NCBI RefSeq assembly: GCF_040187885.1
Contig: NZ_JBDPLH010000005.1
Span: forward strand, 62,001 to 126,000
DNA: 64,000 bases
From: Roseateles_E cavernae
Lineage (GTDB): Bacteria > Pseudomonadota > Gammaproteobacteria > Burkholderiales > Burkholderiaceae_C
Reading direction: 5' to 3'
Each line of letters opens with the position of its first letter. Position 1 is the first letter of the stretch. Below the pieces are notes generated by a model. That model was not told the origin of the DNA. It was given only the letters and a program-made list of their open reading frames with translations, and searched no databases. This document shows positions 9,697 through 17,486 of the stretch, piece after piece. The position numbers and the translations under genes were made by a program.

Positions 9697-10390
9697 ACTC
9701 GATCACCAGCTCGTCCTGCACCGCCAGCAGCCCGCCGGCGACGCTGAAGGGCTGCAGGCCCAGATCGCTGTGCCGCAGCACGAATGCGCCGTCAATGCGC
9801 AGGCTGCCGTCCTGCTCGCTCAGCGTCAGCGGCAGGCTCAGCACATGGCGGCGCCCGGCCAGCGCGATCTCGATGCGGGCCGCCAGCTTCGGAGGCTCGC
9901 CGGCCAGCGCCAGCAGGCGCAGCCCCAGCTCGGGGTGGCGCGCGGCGTCCAGCCCGCGCTCGCCGAGCATATTGGCGCGGGTGGCCGCCACCGCCTCGGC
10001 GCTCAGCGGGCTGGCAAAGCCGCCGCCGGTGGCCGCGCGCAGCGCCGGGTCGTCGAGCTGCAAGTCCGCCAGGCGCAGGCGCAGCTCGAAGCGGGCCTCG
10101 GCCAGCGAGTCGGGCCGCAGCAGCCAGGCCTCGAAGCGCGGCGCCGCCAGCACATGGTTATGCCCCAGCCGCGCGGCCCGGCCGGCACGGAACACATAGA
10201 TGCGCACAGCCGAGTCGGCCGCCTCGATGCGGTAGAGCCGCCCGCCCTGCCCGGCCTGCAGCGCGGCAAGGCGCGGCTCCAGGTCCTGGGCCGGCGGCAC
10301 GGGCTCGATCGGCGGCGCGGCACAGCCGGCCAGCCACAGGCCGATCAAGAGCGCGGCCCGCCGCGCCGGGGTCAGCAAATCAAGCAACAT
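9671..10390 (-). CDS. YceI-family lipoprotein
   Basis: The 239-residue protein starts with a lipoprotein signal peptide ending in the lipobox LAGC (Cys at about residue 23), so it should be anchored on the periplasmic face. The rest is a YceI-like lipocalin barrel: VRIYVFRAGRAARLGHNHVL near the start, an Asp/Glu-rich middle, and a closing strand FVLRHSDLGLQPFS with GLLAVQDELVIEFSL. Known YceI proteins bind long isoprenoids or amides, and the ligand here is unknown. The ATG at 10390 is chosen because it gives a correct-length signal peptide. No clear Shine-Dalgarno is visible. Confidence 0.82.
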   Translation of the reverse strand: MLLDLLTPARRAALLIGLWLAGCAAPPIEPVPPAQDLEPRLAALQAGQGGRLYRIEAADSAVRIYVFRAGRAARLGHNHVLAAPRFEAWLLRPDSLAEARFELRLRLADLQLDDPALRAATGGGFASPLSAEAVAATRANMLGERGLDAARHPELGLRLLALAGEPPKLAARIEIALAGRRHVLSLPLTLSEQDGSLRIDGAFVLRHSDLGLQPFSVAGGLLAVQDELVIEFSLLARPA

Positions 10391-10484
10391 AGGGAAAACG
10401 GCGAGTCCCGGTGTCGGCATTTTGACAGTCGGCCGGCAGCGTGCTGCACTAGCATCCAGCCATAAGCAAACAGGAGACATCGCC

Positions 10485-11030
10485 ATGGCCGCCAGCCCCT
10501 TTCGTCCCGCGCTCGATCTGATGGTGCAGTACGCCCGCTACCACCGCGACCGCCGCAATATCGCCACCCACTTCGTCGGCATTCCGCTGATCGTGTTCGC
10601 GATCGGCATCCTGCTGGCGCGCGCGCAGTTCCAGCTCGGCGATGTCCAGCTCAGCGCGGCATGGCTGCTGTGGGCGGCCAGCACCGCCTGGTATCTGAGC
10701 CGTGGCAATCTGGTGCTGGGCGCAGCCACCGCGCTGGTCAATGCAGTGCTGATGGCGCTGGCCGAGCCGCTGGCCACCGGTTCGACCGCCGCCTGGCTGG
10801 GCTGGGGCCTCGGCATGTTTGTGCTGGGCTGGATCATCCAGTTCGTCGGTCACTACTACGAAGGCAAGAAGCCCGCCTTCGTCGACGACCTGGTGGGCCT
10901 GCTGGTCGGGCCGATGTTCGTCGTCGGCGAGGCCTTGTTCATGCTCGGCTGGGGCCGCTCGATGCTGGCCGAGATCGAACGCCAGGCCGGCCCGACCCAC
11001 TTGCGCGATCTGGCCCAGCCCGCCGCCTGA
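10485..11030 (+). CDS. Mpo1-like (DUF962) membrane protein
   Basis: The 181-residue inner-membrane protein has four hydrophobic segments. Two conserved histidine clusters mark the Mpo1/YGL010w family: YARYHRDRRNIATHFVGIP at the N-terminus and IQFVGHYYEGKKPAF in the third segment. The yeast member is an iron-dependent dioxygenase that alpha-oxidises 2-hydroxy fatty acids. A similar lipid role is plausible but unproven in bacteria. An AGGAGA ribosome binding site precedes the ATG at 10485. It is divergent from the YceI lipoprotein gene. Confidence 0.85.
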   Translation: MAASPFRPALDLMVQYARYHRDRRNIATHFVGIPLIVFAIGILLARAQFQLGDVQLSAAWLLWAASTAWYLSRGNLVLGAATALVNAVLMALAEPLATGSTAAWLGWGLGMFVLGWIIQFVGHYYEGKKPAFVDDLVGLLVGPMFVVGEALFMLGWGRSMLAEIERQAGPTHLRDLAQPAA

Positions 11031-11059
11031 GCTCGACAAGATCGTCAAGCGCGCCGCCA

Positions 11060-12325
11060 CTACCAGCGGCAGCCCTTGTTCCTGGCCGCATCGGCGGCCA
11101 GCGGCAGCGCCGCCAGCAGCCCCATCTCCTGGTAGGCCTGGCGGCAGTCGGACTTGGCGGCCTTCTCGATGCTCTCGCTGAGCTTGGACTTGAGCTCGGG
11201 CGGATGCGGCACCAGCGGCAGCACGCCGCGCGAGCCCCGGCTCGAGACTTCGCCGCCGCGGGTCAGCGGCAGGTTCAGATTCAGCCGCGGCGCGTTCGGT
11301 GGAGTCGAAGCCGGCGTGGCCACATCATGACCCAGGCGGGCACCGGCATCAGGGCTGCCGGCGGGCGGCGCTGCGGCTGTGCCGGACGGCGCCGGGCTCG
11401 TGCGAGAGCCAGGGTCAGGTGTTGACGGAGCGACCGTGACCGGCTGGGCGGCAGGCGCCGACGGGCGTTCGGGCTGGGGCACCGTCGGTGCGCTCGGTGC
11501 GGCCGGCAGATCCGGCACCTCCAGTCGCGAGCTGGGGCTCAGCTGAGGCAGGGCCTGGGCCGGGGTGGCCGGACTCGGCTCGGGCAGCGCCGGCAGCGCG
11601 ACCGGGGGCAAGGGCGGCGCCTCGAAAGCCGGCAAAGCCGGCAGCGCCTCGGGGGCCGCCACCGCAGCACCGCTGACGCTGGGCGGACGCACGGCGGCGC
11701 GAGGCCGGGCGCCCAAAGCCGGTATAGCCGGCAAAGAGGGCAAGGCCTCAGGCTCGGCTTGCAGGACCGGTGCCTGGCCCAGTGCGGCGCTGGGCGTGGG
11801 GCGGGCCAGCGGGGTGGGCTCGGGCAATGCCAGCGGCACGGTAGGCACAGCAGGTGCCGGCTCCGGCGTTGCCAGCGAGGGCGAGCCCAGCGGCTGTAGC
11901 GCCGGCGGCGCTGCCGAAGGCTCGGCCGTGTGCTGCTGCCACTGGCCGAGCCGGGCCGCACCGGGCTCGGCTTCGGCGGGCGCTGGGGCGGCTCGCACGG
12001 CCCCGCCATAGCGCCGCTGCCTGGCCTCGCCGGTCGGGCCGCTGTGCTGCTCCGGCGGGGCCGGCAGGCCGGCGCCCGGCCCGGGGCGCGGCGCATTCAG
12101 CGCATCGCTGCGCAGCGTGATGTTGAGCGCCCCCCAGACCCCTTCGCCGCGCCGGGCCGTGCCGCCGGGCGTGTTGCCCAGCACCAGCACCAGCAGGATG
12201 TGCAGCAGCACCGCCAGCAGCAGGCATTGCTCCATGCGCGAGGGCGCGAGCGGCGTAAGCGGTTGCAACGCGACCGCCGCGGACGCAGTACCGGCGGTCT
12301 GGAGTGAGGGCAGGAGGCGGCTCAT
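11060..12325 (-). CDS. Pro/Ala-rich protein with N-terminal membrane anchor (TonB/TolA-like layout)
   Basis: I do not recognise a family. The 421-residue protein has a short cytoplasmic N-terminus and one transmembrane helix at about residues 31-50 (CLLLAVLLHILLVLVLG). About 290 residues of proline/alanine-rich low complexity follow, and then a small charged C-terminal domain with two cysteines (KSDCRQAYQEMG...NKGCRW). Anchor, extended spacer and small periplasmic tip recall TonB and TolA, but no YP motif or TonB C-terminal signature is seen. It is the last gene of a five-gene minus-strand cluster, 65 bp after the nitroreductase. No strong ribosome binding site is visible. Confidence 0.65.
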   Translation of the reverse strand: MSRLLPSLQTAGTASAAVALQPLTPLAPSRMEQCLLLAVLLHILLVLVLGNTPGGTARRGEGVWGALNITLRSDALNAPRPGPGAGLPAPPEQHSGPTGEARQRRYGGAVRAAPAPAEAEPGAARLGQWQQHTAEPSAAPPALQPLGSPSLATPEPAPAVPTVPLALPEPTPLARPTPSAALGQAPVLQAEPEALPSLPAIPALGARPRAAVRPPSVSGAAVAAPEALPALPAFEAPPLPPVALPALPEPSPATPAQALPQLSPSSRLEVPDLPAAPSAPTVPQPERPSAPAAQPVTVAPSTPDPGSRTSPAPSGTAAAPPAGSPDAGARLGHDVATPASTPPNAPRLNLNLPLTRGGEVSSRGSRGVLPLVPHPPELKSKLSESIEKAAKSDCRQAYQEMGLLAALPLAADAARNKGCRW

Positions 12326-12390
12326 GAGGGTGGGCCGCAGTGTGCCGGGACGGGCCCGCAACGTCCACTGCGGCGGCACAACAGCCCCGC

Positions 12391-12975
12391 TCAGCCCCAG
12401 ATCGTCATGGCCGCGTCGACGCCGCCTTTTCTCGATGGTCCCTGGGCACGACGCGTCGGCGTGCCCAGCGCGATCCAGCCCAGCAAGGTCTCGCCCGGCT
12501 CGCTGAAGGCGGCCGCGATCTGCGGATCGCGCACCTTCGCACCGCTGAGCATCTTGCCTCCATAGCCCAGCAGATGGGCCGCCGCGAGGAACTGCGCCAG
12601 TGCACCGCCCACCGCCGCCCATTGCTCGTGGGCCGGCACCTGCGGGTGGCCGAGATCGATGCGGGCCAGCACGGCCACCGTGACCGGCGGCCGCAGCGCG
12701 CGCTCGGCATCGAGCCGGGCGCCCGCCTCGTCCTTGCCGGCCGCCCGGGCCGCCGCGGCAAACAGATCGGCCATGCGCTGGCGCGCCGCGCCACGCACGA
12801 TCTTGAAGCGCCAGGGCAGCAGCTCGCCATGGTCCGGCGCGCGCAGCGCGGCCTGCACCATCAGGCTCAGCTCCTCCTCGCTGGGGCCGGGCTCCACCAG
12901 ATGCTTGGGGCCGACCGAGTAGCGCGACAGCAGGGCCTGCAGGGCCAGGGCCTGGGGCTTGTCGTGGCCGCTCAT
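12391..12975 (-). CDS. Nitroreductase family FMN-dependent oxidoreductase
   Basis: The 194-residue protein has the compact YdjA-like nitroreductase fold. It has an N-terminal RYSVGPKHLVEPGPSEEEL segment, the FMN-contact stretch ALRAPDHGELLPWRFKIV, and a C-terminal GETLLGWIALGTP motif. Such homodimers use NAD(P)H to reduce nitroaromatics, quinones or other electron-poor substrates. The physiological substrate is unknown. Its ATG overlaps the stop of the upstream transglutaminase gene (4-nt ATGA overlap), so the two are translationally coupled. Confidence 0.88.
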   Translation of the reverse strand: MSGHDKPQALALQALLSRYSVGPKHLVEPGPSEEELSLMVQAALRAPDHGELLPWRFKIVRGAARQRMADLFAAAARAAGKDEAGARLDAERALRPPVTVAVLARIDLGHPQVPAHEQWAAVGGALAQFLAAAHLLGYGGKMLSGAKVRDPQIAAAFSEPGETLLGWIALGTPTRRAQGPSRKGGVDAAMTIWG

Positions 12976-14078
12976 GCCGGCACCAGCTCCTTGGCGCTGA
13001 TCGCGTACCTGAAGCTGTCGGGCGCCAACTCATCGAAGCGGCCGCTGGCGTTCTCGCCCTGCGGGTACATCAGGAAAGGCAGGCTGGCCTTGCCGGCGCT
13101 GCCGGGCAGCCGCAGATCGTGCGCGGTGTTGTAGGCCACCCAGTTGCCTTCCCAGCCGCCGAACAAGCCCGCGTTGACCGGCGCCACCAGCGGATGCGCC
13201 GGGTCCTTGATCCACTCCTGGGTCTCCTGGCGCATCACCTTCAGCACATCGGCCGGGTCCATCGCGACCCAGCCGTACTGCTTCAGAAACACCTCGGCGC
13301 GGCAGTGCTGGGCGCCCTTGAGCCCGGCCGGGTTGGCGCCGAGCTCGCGGTAGCCGAAGGCCGAGGGCACCAGGCGCAGGCCGTAGACATCGCGCGCTGG
13401 CACACCCACCGCGCGGCACAGGCCGACGAAGACCGCGTTCAGGTCGGCACACTTGCCGCCCAGATTGCCGGTCTCCAGCATGGTGCGCACATCGCCGGTG
13501 CCGCAGCCGCGCACCTTGGGCTCGCGGTGGGCATTGGCCACCAGCCAGCGGTAGATCGCACGGGTCTTGTCCAGGTCGGTGCCGGCCCCCTGGGTGGCGG
13601 CCAAGGCGGTCTTGCGCACAATGCCATCGACCGGGATCAGCTCGGTAGGCGCCAGGTTGGCGCGCAGCACCGCTGGGTCTTCGCTGGCACGGACAGGCTT
13701 GCTCCAGTCGACCGCGCGGCTGCGGGTCTGCAGCCGGCTGACCAGTTGCAGGGTCGGCGTCTTCACGCTCGCAGGAAACTCGGCATAGAGCATGCGCGCG
13801 CCGCGCGGCGCATCGGCCACCAGCCGCATCTCGCTGGCGTTGCCGCTCCAGCTGTGGCCCAAGCTGCGCTGGTAGTCGGTCTCGACATCGGGCAGAGGCA
13901 GCCAGAGCTTGGTCGTGCCCTGGTGGTCGGCCACCGCAATATCCATCGTCATCTCGAAGCTGCGCCAGGGTCCGATCTGAGGCTCGAAACGGCGCGGCGC
14001 CTGGGTCTGCGACATAGCGGGCAGCGGCAGCGCGGCGGCACATCCGGCGTGGATCAGGTGGCGGCGGGACAGGGTCAT
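12972..14078 (-). CDS. Exported transglutaminase-like cysteine protease-fold protein
   Basis: The 368-residue protein begins with a twin-arginine-like signal (LSRRHLIHAGCAAALPLPAMSQ), which suggests Tat export. The transglutaminase core has the expected triad: C210 in NLGGKCADLNAVFVGLCRAVGVPAR, H258 in AQHCRAEVFL, and D274 in VAMDPAD. Bacterial members act as peptidases or amidases rather than protein cross-linkers, and the substrate is unknown. It lies 25 bp after a TlpA-like gene that also carries a Tat-like signal. Together they may form a small envelope module. Confidence 0.88.
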   Translation of the reverse strand: MTLSRRHLIHAGCAAALPLPAMSQTQAPRRFEPQIGPWRSFEMTMDIAVADHQGTTKLWLPLPDVETDYQRSLGHSWSGNASEMRLVADAPRGARMLYAEFPASVKTPTLQLVSRLQTRSRAVDWSKPVRASEDPAVLRANLAPTELIPVDGIVRKTALAATQGAGTDLDKTRAIYRWLVANAHREPKVRGCGTGDVRTMLETGNLGGKCADLNAVFVGLCRAVGVPARDVYGLRLVPSAFGYRELGANPAGLKGAQHCRAEVFLKQYGWVAMDPADVLKVMRQETQEWIKDPAHPLVAPVNAGLFGGWEGNWVAYNTAHDLRLPGSAGKASLPFLMYPQGENASGRFDELAPDSFRYAISAKELVPA

Positions 14079-14103
14079 GGCGGGTTCCTGGAAAGCTAGG
14101 GTT

Positions 14104-14601
14104 TCAGAGCAGCGGGGCGATCCATTGGCGGGCCTGGGCGCCGGTCCAATCGAGTTCCCCGATGACGGAAAAGGCGGCGCGGCCGTCGCGGGCGATCAGC
14201 ACGCTGGTCGGAAAGATGCGCACGCCGAAACTGCGGCTGGTGGCACCGTCGCCGTCGCGCAGGATGGGCAGGCTGATGGGCATGGTCTGCAGAAAGCGGC
14301 GGATCGCGGCATCGGTCTCGCGGTGGTTGACGGCCAGCACCAGCAGGCCGTCGGCCTCATGGCGCTGAGCCAGCAGTTCCAGCGAGGGCATCTCGGCACG
14401 GCAGGGCTCGCACCAGCTGGCCCAGAAGTTCAGCAGCACCGGTCGCCCCTTGGCCTCGGCCAGGCTCCAGGCGGGGCCCTCGAAGCCGGGCAGCGTCAAA
14501 GGTGGCGTGGCCTGGCCCTTGGGCCATGGGCGACGCAGCGCCTCGGCGGCGGCGGGCAGCGTGGCAGCGACGGCCAGGGTCAGCAGATCACGGCGTTTCA
14601 T
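14104..14601 (-). CDS. TlpA/ResA-like thiol-disulfide oxidoreductase
   Basis: This 165-residue exported thioredoxin-fold protein has an RR-containing signal (MKRRDLLTLAVAATLPAAA). The redox motif C64-E-P-C67 lies in LLNFWASWCEPC, and cis-Pro is in RIFPTSVLIARDG. Members reduce specific periplasmic disulfides, for example in cytochrome c or copper-site maturation. The partner here is not evident. A GTG codon immediately precedes the chosen ATG and could be the start instead. Its 5' end overlaps the DUF523 gene by 14 bp, and the transglutaminase gene follows after 25 bp. Confidence 0.9.
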   Translation of the reverse strand: MKRRDLLTLAVAATLPAAAEALRRPWPKGQATPPLTLPGFEGPAWSLAEAKGRPVLLNFWASWCEPCRAEMPSLELLAQRHEADGLLVLAVNHRETDAAIRRFLQTMPISLPILRDGDGATSRSFGVRIFPTSVLIARDGRAAFSVIGELDWTGAQARQWIAPLL

Positions 14602-15106
14602 CACGGGGCCAGGGATACGAAGCAGGCCATTGTCTCAGCAGCATGTCATTCAAGGCATCCAGCTGGTGTTGGCTGAAGACCTGCACGCCCTCGCGGCGCA
14701 GCAGCGCGGCGGTCAACCCTTGGCCGTCGATCAGGCGGCCGGCGAAGCCGCCGTCATAGACCTGGGTCGAGCCGCAGGACGGGCTGCGCTCGGTCAGCAC
14801 CGCATAGCGGCAGCCCATGCGGCGGGCCAAGGCCAGCGCGGCCTGCGCGCCGCGCTCGAAGGCCTCGCTGCAGTCCTCGCCGGCGGCGGTCAGCACGCGG
14901 ACCCCGCCGGGCTGCCGGACGATCTCGGCCGGCGGTCGTGGCGTCGGCAGGCCGCCGGCCACCTCGGGGCAGATCGGCACCAGCCAGCCGCGCGCCCGCC
15001 ATTGCGCCAGCAGCTCATGTTCGATGTGCAGCCCGCGCCCGTCATAGCGTACCGGCTGGCCCAGCAGACAGGCACTGATCAGAATACGGGGGGATGGCTC
15101 GGTCAT
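14588..15106 (-). CDS. DUF523 family protein
   Basis: The 172-residue cytoplasmic protein matches DUF523 throughout: ILISACLLGQPVRYDG at the start, VPICPEVAGGLPTPRPPAEI, and the cysteine motif ERSPSCGS followed by a G-rich segment. The three conserved cysteines suggest metal or Fe-S binding. The family function is not established. The start at 15106 is the first ATG, but it has no Shine-Dalgarno and lies only 14 bp after a strong terminator. A promoter must therefore overlap the terminator, or expression depends on read-through. It overlaps the TlpA-like gene by 14 bp. Confidence 0.85.
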   Translation of the reverse strand: MTEPSPRILISACLLGQPVRYDGRGLHIEHELLAQWRARGWLVPICPEVAGGLPTPRPPAEIVRQPGGVRVLTAAGEDCSEAFERGAQAALALARRMGCRYAVLTERSPSCGSTQVYDGGFAGRLIDGQGLTAALLRREGVQVFSQHQLDALNDMLLRQWPASYPWPRDETP

Positions 15107-15119
15107 GATGAAGGCAGGA

Positions 15120-15157
15120 GCAAAAAACAAAACGGGACCGGCCTCTCGACCGGTCCC
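15120..15157 (-). terminator. Intrinsic terminator after the tRNA-Lys array
   Basis: On the minus strand, GGGACCGG (15157-15150) pairs with CCGGTCCC (15141-15134) across an 8-nt loop. It is followed by a T-rich tract (GTTTTGTTTTTTG), which makes a strong rho-independent terminator for the tRNA transcript. Confidence 0.9.
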
Positions 15158-15168
15158 GCTTGCTTTTC

Positions 15169-15244
15169 TGGTGGGCCCTGAGTGACTCGAACACTCGACC
15201 TACGGATTAAGAGTCCGCTGCTCTACCAACTGAGCTAAGAGCCC
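15169..15244 (-). tRNA. tRNA-Lys (CTT), copy 2
   Basis: This is a 76-nt tRNA with CCA encoded (15171-15169). The acceptor stem GGGCTCT pairs with AGGGCCC with one G-U. The anticodon loop is CTCTTAA, giving anticodon CTT, which decodes AAG. It has a standard D-arm and a GTTCGAGTC T-loop. It is essentially identical to the copy at 15285-15360 and last in a three-gene array. Confidence 0.97.
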
Positions 15245-15284
15245 TGAAATTTGTATTGCCTGTACTACGTCGTCATTGCTTGTT

Positions 15285-15360
15285 TGGTGGGCCCTGAGTG
15301 ACTCGAACACTCGACCTACGGATTAAGAGTCCGCTGCTCTACCAACTGAGCTAAGAGCCC
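15285..15360 (-). tRNA. tRNA-Lys (CTT), copy 1
   Basis: This is a 76-nt tRNA with encoded CCA and anticodon loop CTCTTAA (anticodon CTT). Its body appears identical to the next copy, so it is a recent or gene-converted duplicate. The 40-nt spacer between them is AT-rich. Confidence 0.97.
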
Positions 15361-15389
15361 CCGAAACTGCAATAACGATCAACCGGTGA

Positions 15390-15465
15390 TGGTGGGTTGT
15401 GCGGGACTCGAACCTGCGACCATCGGATTAAAAGTCCGGTGCTCTACCAACTGAGCTAACAACCC
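15390..15465 (-). tRNA. tRNA-Lys (TTT)
   Basis: This is a 76-nt tRNA with encoded CCA. The acceptor stem GGGTTGT pairs with ACAACCC. The anticodon loop CTTTTAA gives anticodon TTT, reading AAA and AAG. It is the first gene of the tRNA-Lys array, with a promoter just upstream inside the end of tcdA. Confidence 0.97.
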
Positions 15466-15498
15466 AACAATCTAGTTGTTCTGCTCTTCAGCAGAGCC

Positions 15499-16305
15499 TC
15501 ACATTATAGGCGGCGCCAAACGCTTGGCGCAAGAGCTTTCCAAAAAATGTTTCAGCAATTCGGCGGCGGCGGCCATGCCGAAACTGGCCGTGACCGCGAC
15601 GCTGGAGCCATAGCCATGGCAGTTCAGGCTACTGTCGCTTTGCTCATCGATGGCGCAACCGGCATCGGCCGGCCGCAGCACCGCCTCACGCGAGAACACG
15701 CAGGCCACGCCCATCTTGCCGGCCCGTGGCGCGGCGTGGAATTTGCGCAGGCGCTGGCGCAGCGAGGCCAGCAGCGGGTCATGCGTGACCAGGCCCAGGT
15801 CTTCGACCTGCAGCGCATGCGGCTGGCGCTTGCCACCGGCCGCACCCACCGTGACGAAGGCCCTGCCCTGCCCGCGCGCCCAGGCCGCCAGCGCCGCCTT
15901 GGCACGCACCTGGTCGCAGGCGTCGATCAGGCCGTCAATCTGAACATCGCCGAGCAGGGCCGGCCAGTTCTGCTCATCGACGAACTCCTCGATGACCGTG
16001 ACTTCGCAGCCCGGGTGGATGTCGGCAATGCGGCGGCGCAGCGCCTCGGCCTTGGCCATGCCCACGGTCGACCCGAGCGCCTGCACCTGGCGGTTGATAT
16101 TGGACTCGGCCACCTGGTCCAGATCGATCAGCACAAGACCTGACACCCCCGTGCGCGCCAGCGCCTCGACGGCCCAGGAGCCCACGCCCCCGAGGCCGAC
16201 CACGGCCAGCCGCGCGCCGCGCAGGCGCTGATAGTCGGCGTCGCCATACAGGCGGCGCAGGCCACCGAAGCGGCGCTCCAGATCGGCGTCGTCGGACAGG
16301 CTCAT
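15499..16305 (-). CDS. tcdA: tRNA threonylcarbamoyladenosine dehydratase TcdA (CsdL)
   Basis: TcdA cyclises t6A37 to ct6A in tRNAs that read ANN codons, including tRNA-Lys, using ATP. The 268-residue protein has a ThiF/E1-like adenylation fold. It starts ERRFGGLRRLYGDADYQRL and has a nucleotide-binding VVGLGGVGSWAVEALART. It also has DLDQVAESNINRQ, DACDQVRAKAAL and a C-terminal FGMAAA helix region. The ATG at 16305 overlaps the stop of the upstream YeeE-type gene (ATGA). It sits directly before the tRNA-Lys genes, whose products are known substrates of the pathway. That is suggestive, but may be chance. Confidence 0.93.
   Translation of the reverse strand: MSLSDDADLERRFGGLRRLYGDADYQRLRGARLAVVGLGGVGSWAVEALARTGVSGLVLIDLDQVAESNINRQVQALGSTVGMAKAEALRRRIADIHPGCEVTVIEEFVDEQNWPALLGDVQIDGLIDACDQVRAKAALAAWARGQGRAFVTVGAAGGKRQPHALQVEDLGLVTHDPLLASLRQRLRKFHAAPRAGKMGVACVFSREAVLRPADAGCAIDEQSDSSLNCHGYGSSVAVTASFGMAAAAELLKHFLESSCAKRLAPPIM
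15503..15532 (-). promoter_or_regulatory. Sigma-70 promoter of the tRNA-Lys array
   Basis: On the minus strand, TTGCGC (15532-15527), an 18-nt spacer and a perfect TATAAT (15508-15503) point to a start near 15496, about 30 nt before the first tRNA. It overlaps the last codons of tcdA. Confidence 0.75.
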
Positions 16306-17411
16306 CCGAGGCGCCACATCTGATAGCGCAGCGCCAGCACCGCGCCGGCGATGATGGCGGCCAGCGCGATGAAGCTGCCCAGGCTCAGGGTCGAAACACC
16401 CGACAGGCCCTGGCCTATCGTGCAACCCAGCGCGACCACGCCGCCCACGCCCATCAGCAGCGCACCGACGATGTGGTTGCTGGTGTCCTCGACGCCACGG
16501 AAGGCCTCCCAGCGGAAGCTGCGCGTCGCCAGCGCGTAGACGCCGGAGCCGGCAACCACCCCCACCGTGCTGACGATGGCAATCGTCAGCAGCTTGCTGG
16601 TATCGCTGAAGAACATCAGCCAGTCCAGCGTGTAGGCCATTGGCGAGACAAAGCTCAGCGCCTCCATGCGCGCGCCGCTGGTGCTGCGCACGAAGACCTC
16701 TTCCAGCGTGTTCGGGTCCTCGGCCACATGGCCCAGCACGCCCGACACCCACCAGATGCCGACGATCACCGCACCGCTGCCCAGGCCGCCCAGCAGCACA
16801 TCGGCGCTGCGGCCCTCGGCACGCATCAGCGCCCAGACCAGCAGGCCGCCGCCGACCACCAGGCCCAGCATCAGCGCCAGCTGCTGCTTGGCCAAACCTA
16901 GGCCGGGCGCGAGCAGCGACGGCAGGTCCTGACCGCCGGCCAGCGTGACGGCGACGCTGTCGACCGTGGCCACGCGCAGCACCGCCGTGATGCCCTTGAG
17001 CGTCGCGAACGCGGCCACGCCCATCACCACGAACACCACCAGGGACTTCAGATTGCCGGCACCTATACGCACCAGGGTCTTGCTGCCGCAGCCCGAGGCC
17101 AGCACCATGCCGAAGCCGAACATCAGCCCGCCCACGGCGTTCGACAGCCACAGCAGGCGCGGCGCCGCGTAAATCGTCTTGCCGGCGTCGATCCAACCAA
17201 GGAAGGCCATGGTGTTGAAGCCCAGCATGGCCACCGCGATCGCCAGCACCCACATGCGCATGCGCGCCCAATCGCCCATATTGACGATGTCGGCCACCGC
17301 TCCCATCGTGCAGAAATGGGTGCGCTGGGCCAGTGCGCCAAAGACGAAGGCGAGGCCGAAGGCGGCCCACAGCACCTGCTGGCCCAGGGCGTTGATATCG
17401 AGTTCTTGCAT
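16302..17411 (-). CDS. YeeE/YedE family inner-membrane transporter (sulfur-compound type)
   Basis: The 369-residue protein has about ten hydrophobic segments in two pseudo-repeats. Conserved cysteine motifs are THFCTMGA near residue 34, ASGCGSK in the first half and ALGCTIGQG in the second. In thiosulfate transporters of this family, such cysteines pass the substrate through the membrane. Thiosulfate, sulfite or a selenium compound could be the substrate, and the sequence does not decide. The ATG at 17411 follows TAGAAT by 8 nt with no Shine-Dalgarno. It overlaps tcdA by 4 nt. Confidence 0.88.
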   Translation of the reverse strand: MQELDINALGQQVLWAAFGLAFVFGALAQRTHFCTMGAVADIVNMGDWARMRMWVLAIAVAMLGFNTMAFLGWIDAGKTIYAAPRLLWLSNAVGGLMFGFGMVLASGCGSKTLVRIGAGNLKSLVVFVVMGVAAFATLKGITAVLRVATVDSVAVTLAGGQDLPSLLAPGLGLAKQQLALMLGLVVGGGLLVWALMRAEGRSADVLLGGLGSGAVIVGIWWVSGVLGHVAEDPNTLEEVFVRSTSGARMEALSFVSPMAYTLDWLMFFSDTSKLLTIAIVSTVGVVAGSGVYALATRSFRWEAFRGVEDTSNHIVGALLMGVGGVVALGCTIGQGLSGVSTLSLGSFIALAAIIAGAVLALRYQMWRLG

Positions 17412-17419
17412 GGGGCGGG

Positions 17420-17425
17420 ATTCTA
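17420..17425 (-). promoter_or_regulatory. Putative -10 hexamer abutting the YeeE-type gene ATG
   Basis: TAGAAT on the minus strand ends 8 nt before the ATG at 17411. No -35 match or Shine-Dalgarno is evident. Confidence 0.35.
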
Positions 17426-17435
17426 GGCGGCAATG

Positions 17436-17466
17436 AAAAAGCCCCACGGGCCGGAACCGGTGGGGC
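17436..17466 (-). terminator. Intrinsic terminator after cpoB
   Basis: On the minus strand, GCCCCAC (17466-17460) pairs with GTGGGGC (17447-17441) and is followed by TTTTTC. It ends the tolB-pal-cpoB transcript just before the YeeE-type gene. Confidence 0.85.
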
Positions 17467-17486
17467 CAGGTCTTGATTGACGAGAC

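Noticed and set aside
15285..15360. Duplicate tRNA-Lys as an integration scar
   Set aside because: Both CTT copies are complete with CCA, in tandem, with a shared promoter and terminator. No mobile gene lies between, so simple duplication is enough.
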